A stretch of 33,593 nucleotides of DNA, from positions 1 through 33,593 of the forward strand of contig NZ_SVCB01000097.1 in NCBI RefSeq assembly GCF_015058545.1. The letters run 5' to 3'. Below the pieces are notes generated by a model. The model had not been told where the DNA came from and searched no databases. It worked only from the letters and a program-made list of their open reading frames with translations. A program made the position numbers and the translations under genes. This stretch comes from Veillonella sp. (GTDB taxonomy: Bacteria > Bacillota > Negativicutes > Veillonellales > Veillonellaceae). Shown here in pieces: positions 7,318 through 15,296 of this stretch; position 1 is the first letter of the stretch, and every line of letters starts with the position of its first letter.

Positions 7318-8121
7318 CTACAGTTCGTGCGCGGCGGCTACCACTGATTCAACCAATTCAGGCGTAATCGGTAAGGCACCGTCCGTCGTCTTTTTAAAAT
7401 ATCCCAAAAATTCTATATTACCTTCAGTCCCCTTGATGGGTGAATAGGTTACGCCATGAAGATGTAAGCCCACTTCTTCGGCTACATTTAAAATGCGTGT
7501 CAGCACTTCGGCATGCGTAGCCGGGTCACGGACAATACCGCCCTTGCCCACTTTTTCACGACCCGCTTCAAATTGTGGTTTAATAAGAGCTACTAAAGAG
7601 CCCGTGTCCTTAAGGAGCGTTACGGCTACCGGCAGTACTTTATCCAGTGAAATAAACGCTACATCAATGGAAATGAAATCAACCAGTTCCCCTAGTTGTT
7701 CCGGCGTAACGGTTCGTATATTTTGCTTTTCCATGTTGATGACGCGTTTATCTTGCCGTAGTGACCAAGCCAGTTGGTTATAGCCCACGTCAATGGCAAA
7801 GACCTTGGCGGCCCCATTTTGAAGAGCACAGTCGGTAAAACCACCCGTAGAAGCGCCAATATCAACCATAACCGCATCAGTTAAATCGATGGGATATAAT
7901 TGTAACGCTTTTTCCAGTTTTAACCCGCCGCGACTAACATAAGGTAACGTATTGCCTTTAACGCTTAAATCCGCATCAATCGGCACCTTGGTACCCGCTT
8001 TGTCGACACAGACGGTGCCCATAAAAATTTGGCCGGCCATGATGGCTGTTTTGGCTTTTTCACGACTTTCAAAAAGACCGCGATTCACCAATAAGACGTC
8101 TAACCGTTCTTTCGTACTCAT
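7318..8121 (-). CDS. tlyA: TlyA-family rRNA 2'-O-methyltransferase
   Basis: TlyA enzymes add 2'-O-methyl groups to cytidines of 16S and/or 23S rRNA. The protein is 267 residues. It has an N-terminal S4 RNA-binding domain (about 1-60: RLDVLLVNRGLFESREKAK) and an FtsJ-like methyltransferase domain with SAM motif DIGASTGGFTDC, then DVAFISLD and the catalytic-type Lys in LIKPQFE. The ATG at 8121 has AAGGAG four bases upstream. The longer frame begins at a TTG that would place this site inside the gene. Which cytidines are modified cannot be read from the sequence. Confidence 0.92.
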   Translation of the reverse strand: MSTKERLDVLLVNRGLFESREKAKTAIMAGQIFMGTVCVDKAGTKVPIDADLSVKGNTLPYVSRGGLKLEKALQLYPIDLTDAVMVDIGASTGGFTDCALQNGAAKVFAIDVGYNQLAWSLRQDKRVINMEKQNIRTVTPEQLGELVDFISIDVAFISLDKVLPVAVTLLKDTGSLVALIKPQFEAGREKVGKGGIVRDPATHAEVLTRILNVAEEVGLHLHGVTYSPIKGTEGNIEFLGYFKKTTDGALPITPELVESVVAAAHEL

Positions 8122-8177
8122 AAAACTCCTTAGTTTCAACTCGGGAAGCTTTTAGATTGCCCCTGTAAGCTTCTTGG

Positions 8178-8645
8178 TTATAGAAAGTTATAGTAAATAA
8201 TGGAGGCCACGGCATAGCCTAAAAAGGCACCGCCGAATACTTCAAAAGGCGTATGGCCCAAGAGCTCTTTGAGCACATGACCGTCATCCAAATAGACCGG
8301 AATATTACGCTTCTTGAAATGCTCCATTAATTGGTTCAAAATTTGTGCTTGTCGCCCTGCTTCCCGGCGTACGCCGGACGCATCGTACATAACGATAAGT
8401 GAAAAGGTAATACAAATTACCGATAAGTCGGAAGTTACGCCATGAATATACGCGGTAGCCGTTGATAAAGCGACTACGAGCGACGAATGAGAACTGGGAA
8501 ATCCGCCGGATCCGATAAGGCGTTCCCATTGGAAGCGTCTATACTGCAGTAACACGATGACAAATTTTAAAGCTTGCGCTGAAAACCACCCCAGAAAGGC
8601 ACTCAGTGCAATGTAATTATCAAATAATTCATTTAAAAATTGCAT
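8178..8645 (-). CDS. DUF212 divergent PAP2-family membrane protein
   Basis: A 155-residue protein of the DUF212 family (divergent phosphatidic acid phosphatase fold; B. subtilis YuiD is a member). It has membrane segments near the N terminus, around 60-90 and at the C terminus. Family motifs are GSGGFPSSHS and MYDASGVRREAGRQA, plus LGHTPFEVFGGA. Its substrate is not known. The ATG at 8645 comes one base after the ispA stop (TGATATG), with AGGA in the ispA end. It occupies the slot between ispA and tlyA where many Firmicutes carry dxs, so a lipid or isoprenoid phosphate substrate is a reasonable but unproven idea. Confidence 0.85.
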   Translation of the reverse strand: MQFLNELFDNYIALSAFLGWFSAQALKFVIVLLQYRRFQWERLIGSGGFPSSHSSLVVALSTATAYIHGVTSDLSVICITFSLIVMYDASGVRREAGRQAQILNQLMEHFKKRNIPVYLDDGHVLKELLGHTPFEVFGGAFLGYAVASIIYYNFL

Positions 8646-8646
8646 A

Positions 8647-9525
8647 TCAGTTCGTCCTATGTACAAGATAGTCTACTAATGCTTCCAAGATGGTTGTATC
8701 GTTTGGTACCGAAGCCAAGGCACTTTTAGCAGCCGTTGCGGTTTCATCCGCTTTGGCTCTCGCCCCGTCTTCACCTAATTCGGATACATAGGTGGATTTA
8801 TCTTGTTTTTCATCACTACCGGGCATTTTCCCTAAATCCTCAATGGTGCCCGTTACATCGAGAATATCATCGGTAATTTGAAACAGTAAGCCCAGTTGAT
8901 CGCCATAGGTCATATACGCTTTGTGCACATCCGCTGAAGCGTGGCTGAGAATCAGACCGATTTCGATAGCTGCCAAGAATAAGGCCCCTGTTTTGCCGCG
9001 ATGGAGGACTTGCAGTTCCGTTAATGGAATGTGACGGCCTTCCGATAATAAATCGAACGCCTGTCCTCCTACCATGCCTTCCGGACCTGCTGCTTTCGCT
9101 AACGCCAGGACGCATTTAAGATGCTGCTCCGGTGTGGCTGCTTTATTTTGACAGATTAATTGAAAGGCATATGTTAATAAGCCGTCGCCTGCCAAAACGG
9201 CGAGTCCGTCGCCATACACTTTATGATTCGTCAGATTACCGCGGCGGTAATCATCGTTGTCCATGGCCGGTAAATCGTCATGAATTAAGGAATAGGTGTG
9301 AATCAATTCAATGGCACACACAATGTCCTTATACGGTTCCGGTGAAACACCGAAGGACTCCATAACCGCTTTCGTTAAAATCGGTCGAATCCGTTTACCG
9401 CCCATGAGTAAACTGTAGCGCATGGATTCATAAAGTTTCTCATATTCTGTATTGGGCGAGTTTAACACTTCTTTGAGATAATCTTCCACCCATGTTTTGC
9501 TCGCCTTTAAATACTCTTTTAACAT
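8647..9525 (-). CDS. ispA: (2E,6E)-farnesyl diphosphate synthase
   Basis: A trans-prenyl diphosphate synthase that makes geranyl and farnesyl diphosphate from IPP and DMAPP, precursors of undecaprenyl lipid and quinones. The 292-residue protein has the first Asp-rich motif DDLPAMDND, the RRGN substrate-binding segment, GKTGAL, and the second Asp-rich motif DDILD. Small residues before the first motif fit a C15 product, but chain length is not certain from sequence. A strong AGGAGG precedes the ATG. It lies 136 bp after xseB and immediately before the DUF212 gene. Confidence 0.93.
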   Translation of the reverse strand: MLKEYLKASKTWVEDYLKEVLNSPNTEYEKLYESMRYSLLMGGKRIRPILTKAVMESFGVSPEPYKDIVCAIELIHTYSLIHDDLPAMDNDDYRRGNLTNHKVYGDGLAVLAGDGLLTYAFQLICQNKAATPEQHLKCVLALAKAAGPEGMVGGQAFDLLSEGRHIPLTELQVLHRGKTGALFLAAIEIGLILSHASADVHKAYMTYGDQLGLLFQITDDILDVTGTIEDLGKMPGSDEKQDKSTYVSELGEDGARAKADETATAAKSALASVPNDTTILEALVDYLVHRTN

Positions 9526-9586
9526 ATATCCTCCTGCCTCTGAACGGCCTGTAAAGTCAGTCTTACTGACTCGTTTGAATATAGTT

Positions 9587-9592
9587 ATTATA
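9587..9592 (-). promoter_or_regulatory. Possible -10 element for ispA
   Basis: TATAAT on the minus strand lies in the AT-rich 136-bp gap between xseB and ispA. No good -35 was found at 16-18 bp. A 7-bp hairpin (AGTCAGT/ACTGACT) lies between it and the ispA ribosome binding site. Confidence 0.3.
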
Positions 9593-9661
9593 CATCATTT
9601 TATAGATTTTATACATAGATTATTGAGTAAATAAGCAAATATTTTGCATATTTCAGAAAAA

Positions 9662-9880
9662 TTATTTCTGACCTTCACTGCCGATACGGACTTCTTCAAT
9701 AATTTGACGTACTTCCCCTTCCACGCTTTGCAGCATATCGGAGCACTCTTTCACAAGTGTAAGGCCTTTTTTATATTGGGTTAATAAGTCGTTAACGGAT
9801 AATTCATTAGCATCCAAGGTGCGTACAATTTCTTCCAAGGCTGCATATTTTTTTTCATAATTCTTAAGTGTGTTAGCCAT
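9662..9880 (-). CDS. xseB: Exodeoxyribonuclease VII small subunit
   Basis: XseB is the small partner of XseA in exonuclease VII, which degrades single-stranded DNA. The 72-residue protein has the usual composition and helix pattern (YEKKYAALEEIV, LLTQYKKGLTLVKEC). The ATG overlaps the end of xseA by eight bases, with GAGGAG inside xseA as the ribosome binding site, giving coupled synthesis. Confidence 0.95.
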   Translation of the reverse strand: MANTLKNYEKKYAALEEIVRTLDANELSVNDLLTQYKKGLTLVKECSDMLQSVEGEVRQIIEEVRIGSEGQK

Positions 9881-11078
9881 TTGTTATAATCTCCTCTACC
9901 TTGGCCGATAATGAGCCGTCATTCATCGTAATATTCACGCTGTCCCCTACATTTACGGCAGTGACGGAATGAATCGGGATTCCCTCATGTTCGATTTTGG
10001 TATACCCTTTCAAAAGTAAATGCAGTGGATTTAATAATTCCAATTGCTGACCCAAGAGCAGCAAATCGTTTTGCTTTTTGCCGACAGTCTGTTGCACGGC
10101 ACCGCTTAAACGATGTTGCAATTCACTGAGCTTGGAACTTTCTTGATGGATTAAGGTTAACGCGGGAATGCCTAATTTGCGATTAAAAATAGCCTGTAAC
10201 TCTTGCTTCTTCGTTTCAATTGTTTGTCTCATGTATTGATGCAAGTATGTTTCTTTCGCTTCCAACTGCTCTAAGAGATAACTTACAGGATAGACTGTAA
10301 GTTCTGCTGCATGACTGGGCGTGGCACCACGTACGTCGGCGGCAAAGTCACAAAGGGTATAGTCCGTTTCGTGACCTACAGCTGATACAATAGGCGTCTT
10401 GCAATTATACACAGCCTCTACTACGGCTCTGTCGTTGAAGCACCATAAATCCTCCATGGAGCCCCCGCCGCGGCCTACAATAACGAGTTCTACCTCGGTA
10501 TCCGCATCAGCTCGTTCAATCCCTTTAGCGATAATGGGACCGGCTTTATCGCCTTGTACCGGTACGGCAAAGAGTTTAAACTGTACGAACGGATTACGTT
10601 GCCGAGCTACATGCAAAATATCATGGAGCACGGCACCTGACTCGGATGTAACGAGGCCAATTGTAGCAGGCATAACCGGCAATGGCTGTTTATGGCTTTC
10701 GTCAAAATAGCCGAGAGCCGTCAATTCTTTCTTCAACGCCTCGAAGGCAAGCTGATACGGGCTCTTCTGGCCGATTTCCATATCATTACAGATAAGACTT
10801 AAACGGCCGGTTTTTTCATAGAAATTAATAGTAGCCCGCATGGTTACAAAGAGGCCGTTTTCCAATTGACCGACGAGGCCTTTTTTCTGCGCCGTTCCCG
10901 CCCAAAGGGCTACATCAACGGAGGCATCATCGTCTTTTAGTGAAAAATAGTAATGACCGGTGCTGTGGCGTTTTAAATTGGCAATCGTACCGGCTACATA
11001 GCAATTCTTCAGCACATATTCCCGCTCCAACACCCGCTTTATTAAATTGTTTAATTTGGTAATGGAGAAAACATCCAT
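9873..11078 (-). CDS. xseA: Exodeoxyribonuclease VII large subunit
   Basis: Catalytic subunit of exonuclease VII. The 401-residue protein has an N-terminal OB-fold (SITKLNNLIKRVLE, GTIANLKRHSTGHYYFSLKD) and a catalytic domain with the GLVTSESGAVLHD segment, VGRGGGSMEDLWCFND, and GHETDYTLCDFAADVRGATPS, then a helical C-terminal region. A strong AGGAGG precedes the ATG at 11078. It is followed by the overlapping xseB. Between it and the upstream TsaD-like gene is an 88-bp AT-rich gap with a direct repeat. Confidence 0.96.
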   Translation of the reverse strand: MDVFSITKLNNLIKRVLEREYVLKNCYVAGTIANLKRHSTGHYYFSLKDDDASVDVALWAGTAQKKGLVGQLENGLFVTMRATINFYEKTGRLSLICNDMEIGQKSPYQLAFEALKKELTALGYFDESHKQPLPVMPATIGLVTSESGAVLHDILHVARQRNPFVQFKLFAVPVQGDKAGPIIAKGIERADADTEVELVIVGRGGGSMEDLWCFNDRAVVEAVYNCKTPIVSAVGHETDYTLCDFAADVRGATPSHAAELTVYPVSYLLEQLEAKETYLHQYMRQTIETKKQELQAIFNRKLGIPALTLIHQESSKLSELQHRLSGAVQQTVGKKQNDLLLLGQQLELLNPLHLLLKGYTKIEHEGIPIHSVTAVNVGDSVNITMNDGSLSAKVEEIITNG

Positions 11079-11113
11079 ATAATTCCTCCTGTGAACCTTT
11101 TATTCTCTATTGT

Positions 11114-11158
11114 AAAAAGCTTTAATGCTATTTATTATTAAAAAAGCTTTAATACTAT
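11114..11158. repeat. 18-bp direct repeat upstream of xseA
   Basis: AAAAAGCTTTAATGCTAT (11114-11131) and AAAAAGCTTTAATACTAT (11141-11158) differ at one base and are separated by nine bases. They lie just before the xseA ribosome binding site. Function unknown; they might be part of a promoter or regulator site, or a slippage duplication. Confidence 0.6.
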
Positions 11159-11166
11159 ATTAGTTT

Positions 11167-12192
11167 CTATTTATTTTCAGCGTCCAGTAAAGCAGCCCCG
11201 TAAGCCACGCCGGTGGCATTATCGGAACTGTATTCGGGCGGTGCAAAGAGGACCTTAACTTTGTGGGATTGACCAAAATCAAGGAGTGCTTGGCGCAAAT
11301 AACTGTTAGCCATGACGCCCCCGACGGCAATTAAAGTACCGGCCGGACGCTGTTCCCAATGAAAAGTCAGCATTTTTTGCAGTGAGCGGGTCATGCAGTG
11401 GAATACCGTTAACGCTGTCTGCGCCTTGTAAGTATCGGTAAGTTTATCAGCTGCTTTAACTCGTTCAATACGGCGCATGGCTTCGCTGCAAGGGCCGCCA
11501 AAGCTGATGGCGCCGTTTTTTACCGATACAGGTAGCATTTTAAAATCACTATTTGACTCTGACTCTAATCGATTGACCGTCTTTTTTAATGCTTTAGGAT
11601 CGTCGCATAATGTTTGGGCGATTCGCTCCATATGGGGACCCGCCGGAAACGGTAAGTCAAGGGCTACGCCGATGCGGTCCACAAATTGACCGCCATGTAA
11701 ATCTAAGGCGCCGCTAATTAATTGGGCCGTGAAAAAGGTATCTTTGGCGGGCTCGCAATATAAGAGTTCCGTTGTGCCGCCCGATACATGGAGTGCGTAA
11801 AACGGTTCGTCCGGCACACAGTTTAACACGCGTAACGCCGCCAGAATATGGTTTTCCTGGTGTGAAAACTCATAGACGGGAATGTCATTCAAATGCCCCA
11901 AGCTTTTGGCCATGCCTCGGCCCACCAAAAAAGCAGGCATATAGGAATCCTTTTCACGGCGCGGAAACGCACTGACTCCAATGCCCGCTAGTTGGACACC
12001 TGACGGCAATTGTTCAATTAAATCGGGTAAGGCACGGGTATGCTGAAACACCATTTGCGATTGTTGCAGACCACGCTCGCCCGGTTTTACATCTAATAGT
12101 TTTCTGGCTTGGCCAATCAATTCACCCGATTCATTGACCAACGCACAGGAGGTAGTATAACAACTTGTATCTAATCCTAAATAAACTTTCAT
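11167..12192 (-). CDS. TsaD/Kae1-like (peptidase M22 family) paralog
   Basis: This 341-residue ASKHA-fold protein is related to TsaD, the threonylcarbamoyl transferase of t6A tRNA modification. It has the N-terminal LGLDTSCYTTSCALV, the metal-site HQENH near residue 110 (compare HxExH in TsaD), HVSGGTTELL, and a C-terminal VGGVMANSYLR segment. However, it lacks the Cys-Asp-Glu-Thr of true TsaD N termini (TSCDET becomes TSCYTT), and its central region diverges. Similar genes near nusB/xseA occur in other anaerobic Firmicutes, usually called 'O-sialoglycoprotein endopeptidase'. It is more likely a paralog of unknown function than the main TsaD. It is 12 bp after nusB. Confidence 0.7.
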   Translation of the reverse strand: MKVYLGLDTSCYTTSCALVNESGELIGQARKLLDVKPGERGLQQSQMVFQHTRALPDLIEQLPSGVQLAGIGVSAFPRREKDSYMPAFLVGRGMAKSLGHLNDIPVYEFSHQENHILAALRVLNCVPDEPFYALHVSGGTTELLYCEPAKDTFFTAQLISGALDLHGGQFVDRIGVALDLPFPAGPHMERIAQTLCDDPKALKKTVNRLESESNSDFKMLPVSVKNGAISFGGPCSEAMRRIERVKAADKLTDTYKAQTALTVFHCMTRSLQKMLTFHWEQRPAGTLIAVGGVMANSYLRQALLDFGQSHKVKVLFAPPEYSSDNATGVAYGAALLDAENK

Positions 12193-12204
12193 GATATGCC
12201 TCGT

Positions 12205-12729
12205 TTAGGCCTTAAGGTCGGAACCGTTGAGGGCGGCTTTAGCGTCGCCGGTTTTTGCTTCGGCGGTTTTTGCTTCGGCCAATTCAGCCGCTCCCGATGC
12301 AGGTGCTGATTTTTGAGACCCTTTTTCTTTGGCAATGGCATCCAATACGGCATTTACAAATTTATAGCCTTTATCGGAACCGAAATCTTTAGCCAATTGT
12401 ACGGCTTCATTAATAATAATGCGAGGATCGATGGCTTCCGTGGAAACGGTCAGTTCCCAAGCTGCTAAGCGCAATACATTTCGCTCAACCGCGCCTAATT
12501 GCCCTATTTTGCGTTTTGGCGAGTGTGCCTGTAACAGATTATCTAACATAGCCTGATTAGCCGTTACACCGTTAATAATCGCTTCTGCATAGGCAATATC
12601 CATAGCACCGGTACTGCCGGATTCTTCTTCCGGCATAATTACGGAATCTTCAGGTTTATGAAATTCCTTGGCATATAAAGATTGGAAAGCATACAGCCGT
12701 GCTTGGCGGCGATTACGATTTTGCTTCAT
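12205..12729 (-). CDS. nusB: Transcription antitermination factor NusB
   Basis: NusB binds boxA RNA with NusE (ribosomal protein S10) and supports rRNA antitermination. Residues 1-137 form the all-helical NusB domain, with RRQARLYAFQSLYA at the start and INEAVQLAKDFGSDKGYKFVNAVLD near the end. Residues 140-174 are an extra tail rich in Ala, Glu and Lys (AEAKTAEAKTGDAKA), encoded partly by a 15-bp tandem repeat. The ATG is inside the preceding asp23 gene (17-bp overlap). The Asp23-NusB neighbourhood is typical of Firmicutes. Confidence 0.92.
   Translation of the reverse strand: MKQNRNRRQARLYAFQSLYAKEFHKPEDSVIMPEEESGSTGAMDIAYAEAIINGVTANQAMLDNLLQAHSPKRKIGQLGAVERNVLRLAAWELTVSTEAIDPRIIINEAVQLAKDFGSDKGYKFVNAVLDAIAKEKGSQKSAPASGAAELAEAKTAEAKTGDAKAALNGSDLKA
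12249..12278. repeat. 15-bp tandem duplication inside the nusB tail
   Basis: Two perfect adjacent copies of CGGTTTTTGCTTCGG (12249-12263 and 12264-12278) encode the repeated AEAKT segment of the NusB C-terminal tail. Because the unit is 15 bp, gain or loss keeps the reading frame. Confidence 0.85.
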
Positions 12730-13111
12730 TATTTAACTCCTCTGTTACTTGATTAGGATCGATTATATTTTCAAAATGCACATCGATTCGAACCGAATCC
12801 AGATTTAAGGATTCTTTTAAATCTTTGTTAATTTGTTGGCGAATTTGGGCAGCCATTGTCATCAAGGGATAGCCGTAAAGGACATTAATATATATATTAA
12901 TCTCAAGGCCTTCTTTGCGATGTTTTACATTAATGCCGGGCAAGCGTTTTTGACCAAAATTGCGCGCAATGCCGTCAACCATACCGGTGTAAAAATTACT
13001 GTTTAGTGAATGATAGCCCGGAATTAAGGTTAATGCATGATGAGCTATCTGCAATAGAACTTCATCGGACACATCTACCTGTAATTGCGGATTATTTGAT
13101 TTTACGTCCAC
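12713..13111 (-). CDS. Asp23/Gls24 family protein (YqhY-like), copy 1
   Basis: A 132-residue Asp23 (DUF322) family member. The pattern fits the family: an N-terminal VSDEVLLQIAHHAL helix, then a strand-rich part with GINVKHRKEGLEINIYINVLYGYPL, and a C-terminal NLDSVRIDVHFENI strand. The start is GTG at 13111 with AAGGAG nine bases upstream. It overlaps nusB by 17 bases. Asp23 proteins are cytosolic or membrane-associated stress or envelope-related proteins. YqhY of Bacillus, in the equivalent place, is linked to acetyl-CoA carboxylase control; whether that applies here is unknown because accBC are not adjacent. Confidence 0.82.
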   Translation of the reverse strand: MDVKSNNPQLQVDVSDEVLLQIAHHALTLIPGYHSLNSNFYTGMVDGIARNFGQKRLPGINVKHRKEGLEINIYINVLYGYPLMTMAAQIRQQINKDLKESLNLDSVRIDVHFENIIDPNQVTEELNNEAKS

Positions 13112-13132
13112 TTGGTATCGCTCCTTTCCCGA

Positions 13133-13507
13133 TTAAATGTACTTAACGCCTGTATTTTCAAAGGCAATATCCTGAATAAAGATATTAACACCCTCTACAT
13201 GTGTGCCGGTCAATGTTTCGATGCCGGTTTTTACATGTTCCTGAACGCGCAAAGCCATATCGGGAATACGATAGCCGTAACGAGCAACCAGATATAAGTC
13301 GATGGTAATACTGTTATCCGATGTTCGTTGTAAACTAACGCCTTCCCATTGGCTTTTCATGCCGATTAAATTGGCAAAATCATCGCCTGCAGTGGTACTC
13401 ATAGAAGCGACACCTTTCACTTCCAACGCTTTCAAGGAAGCAATAGTGCCATACACATTATCGCTTATTTTAGTCACTCCTTCAAAGAATGCATTCTTAT
13501 CACTCAT
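13133..13507 (-). CDS. Asp23/Gls24 family protein, copy 2
   Basis: A 124-residue second Asp23-family protein, closer to the family consensus than its neighbour: ISDNVYGTIASLKALEVKGV at the N terminus, TIDLYLVARYGYRIPDMALRVQEHVK in the middle, and VEGVNIFIQDIAF at the end. The ATG at 13507 is used; the frame extends upstream through the efp terminator hairpin, which cannot be coding. It lies 21 bp before copy 1. The two copies are divergent, so the duplication is not recent. Confidence 0.85.
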   Translation of the reverse strand: MSDKNAFFEGVTKISDNVYGTIASLKALEVKGVASMSTTAGDDFANLIGMKSQWEGVSLQRTSDNSITIDLYLVARYGYRIPDMALRVQEHVKTGIETLTGTHVEGVNIFIQDIAFENTGVKYI

Positions 13508-13534
13508 AGTACCCTGCCTTTCTTTAATAGCATA

Positions 13535-13579
13535 AAAAGCATTTGCCTTGAACAACGTACGTTAAAGACAAATGCTTTT
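13535..13579 (-). terminator. Intrinsic terminator after efp
   Basis: An 11-bp perfect inverted repeat (13535-13545 with 13569-13579) encloses a 23-nt loop and ends in a five-T run on the minus strand. It begins 14 bp after the efp stop and separates pepP-efp from the asp23-nusB group. Confidence 0.75.
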
Positions 13580-13593
13580 AAAATTAATTGATA

Positions 13594-14151
13594 TTACGCA
13601 CGTTCAATGTATTGGCCGGTGCGTGTATCGACGCGAAGAACATCGCCCACTTCGATAAACAATGGCACTTTAACAACATAGCCGGTTTCCAATGTAGCCG
13701 GTTTGTTACCACCTGTTGCGGTATCGCCACGGATACCAGGGTCAGTTTCAACAACGCGAAGTTCTACAGCTACCGGTAAATCGATACCGATTACGATGCC
13801 TTGGAAAAATACGATGCTAACTTCCATGTTTTCAAGCAAGAAGTTTTTAGCTTCGCCCAATTGTTCAAGATTTAATTCAACTTGGTCATACGTTTCGTTG
13901 TCCATGAACGTATAAGCGCCGTCAGCTTCGTATAAGTATTGCATACGACGACGATCAACATGTGCTTTAGGCACTTTTTCACCGGCGTTGAAAGTACGTT
14001 CAACTACGGAACCGGTCTGCAAATTCTTTAATTTACAACGTACGAATGCAGCACCTTTACCCGGTTTTACGTGTTGGAAGTCTACAACCTGCCACACGTT
14101 GCCATCGAGCTCAATTGTTACGCCCGGACGAAAATCATTACTAGAAATCAT
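13594..14151 (-). CDS. efp: Elongation factor P
   Basis: EF-P enters the ribosomal E-site region and relieves stalling at polyproline stretches. The 185-residue length is canonical. The KOW domain loop has KPGKG with the usual modifiable Lys at position 32. It is followed by the OB domains, with PKAHVDRRRMQYLYEADG and the C-terminal signature GIRGDTATGGNKPATLETG...VPLFIEVGD. A GGAGGG site precedes the ATG. It is 14 bp after pepP, the usual pairing, and is followed by a terminator. No modification gene is visible nearby. Confidence 0.97.
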   Translation of the reverse strand: MISSNDFRPGVTIELDGNVWQVVDFQHVKPGKGAAFVRCKLKNLQTGSVVERTFNAGEKVPKAHVDRRRMQYLYEADGAYTFMDNETYDQVELNLEQLGEAKNFLLENMEVSIVFFQGIVIGIDLPVAVELRVVETDPGIRGDTATGGNKPATLETGYVVKVPLFIEVGDVLRVDTRTGQYIERA

Positions 14152-14165
14152 TTAAATCCCTCCGT

Positions 14166-15236
14166 TTAACCTTTTACTTCTATTAATTCCTTCGAGGTAT
14201 GAGTGAGTAGCTCATAGCCATCGTCAGTAACTATAACACTGTCTTCAATGCGAAGACCTATTTCCCCGGGCAGATATACCCCCGGTTCCACAGTAACTAT
14301 CATATTAGGCTCTAATACAGTATCGGAACGCGGTGATGCCACCGGTTCTTCGTGAATATCAAGCCCCACACCGTGACCGGTGCCGTGATTGAAATAATCG
14401 CCGTAACCGTCGGCCGCAATACTGTCGCGGCAAGCGACGTCTACAACCTTACCTGTAGTACCCGCTTTTACAGCGGCGAGCCCTTTCAGCTGCGCATCAA
14501 GCACAACTTTATAGAGTTTGCGTTGCAAATCGGATGCGTCCCCCATCACAATGGTGCGGGTCATATCCGAATGATACCCTTGGTATACCGCGCCAAAGTC
14601 GAAGGTAACAAAATCCCCTGTTTCAATGACTTTATCAGACGCCACCCCGTGCGGCATGCTGGAGCGATGCCCGGAGGCCACAATGGTATCGAAAGACGGT
14701 TCTTCGGAGCCGCGTTTTAACATTTCAATTTCTAAAATGACGCGTGCTTCCCGTTCCGTCATGCCCGGTTTTAATTGCGGCAATAAAGCGGCAAAGGCTT
14801 CATCGGCAATGCGGGCCGCTTCTTTCATAAGCGTAAGTTCATCCGGCCGTTTAACAGCCCGTAAAGGTGTTAAATCAACGGATTTAAACTTACTGCCTAC
14901 CAAAATATCGGAAAATGTCACATACGTATCAACCGGCACATAATTGCCTTCGAACGCACAGACAGATAAGGTAATATTATGAGTTTTGACAATATCCGCT
15001 ATAGTTTCCCAATTAGAACCGCTGTATTGGATAACTTCATACCCTTCACATTGGTGCTCTGCTTGTTCCGTATAGCGACTGTCAGTGACTATAAATGCTG
15101 TAGTCGGTGTTACAAAGCCTATGGCTGTAGTCCCTGTAAAACCGGCAAAATATCTCAGATTGGTCTGGCTAAGCAAGAGTATGCCATCATACTGGTGCGC
15201 AGTCAAATAATCCTGTAGGCGTAATAAGCCGTTCAT
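14166..15236 (-). CDS. pepP: Xaa-Pro aminopeptidase family (M24) protein
   Basis: A cytosolic dimetal aminopeptidase expected to remove N-terminal residues ahead of proline. The 356-residue protein has an N-terminal creatinase-like domain (1-125) and a pita-bread domain. The five metal ligands are visible: D213 and D224 (TFDFGAVYQGYHSDMTR), H288 (GTGHGVG), E317 (VEPG) and E331 (RIEDS). GGGAG precedes the ATG. It sits directly before efp, as yqhT does in Bacillus. The gene symbol is by family; YqhT/PapA naming is also possible. Confidence 0.9.
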   Translation of the reverse strand: MNGLLRLQDYLTAHQYDGILLLSQTNLRYFAGFTGTTAIGFVTPTTAFIVTDSRYTEQAEHQCEGYEVIQYSGSNWETIADIVKTHNITLSVCAFEGNYVPVDTYVTFSDILVGSKFKSVDLTPLRAVKRPDELTLMKEAARIADEAFAALLPQLKPGMTEREARVILEIEMLKRGSEEPSFDTIVASGHRSSMPHGVASDKVIETGDFVTFDFGAVYQGYHSDMTRTIVMGDASDLQRKLYKVVLDAQLKGLAAVKAGTTGKVVDVACRDSIAADGYGDYFNHGTGHGVGLDIHEEPVASPRSDTVLEPNMIVTVEPGVYLPGEIGLRIEDSVIVTDDGYELLTHTSKELIEVKG

Positions 15237-15296
15237 GATAAGACTCCCTTGCTATAAATTTTTTCATTTCATGATACCACAAAATGAGCGTTTTGA

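Noticed and set aside
13508..13555. N-terminal extension of the second Asp23 protein
   Set aside because: It would translate through one arm of the efp terminator; the ATG at 13507 matches the family start.
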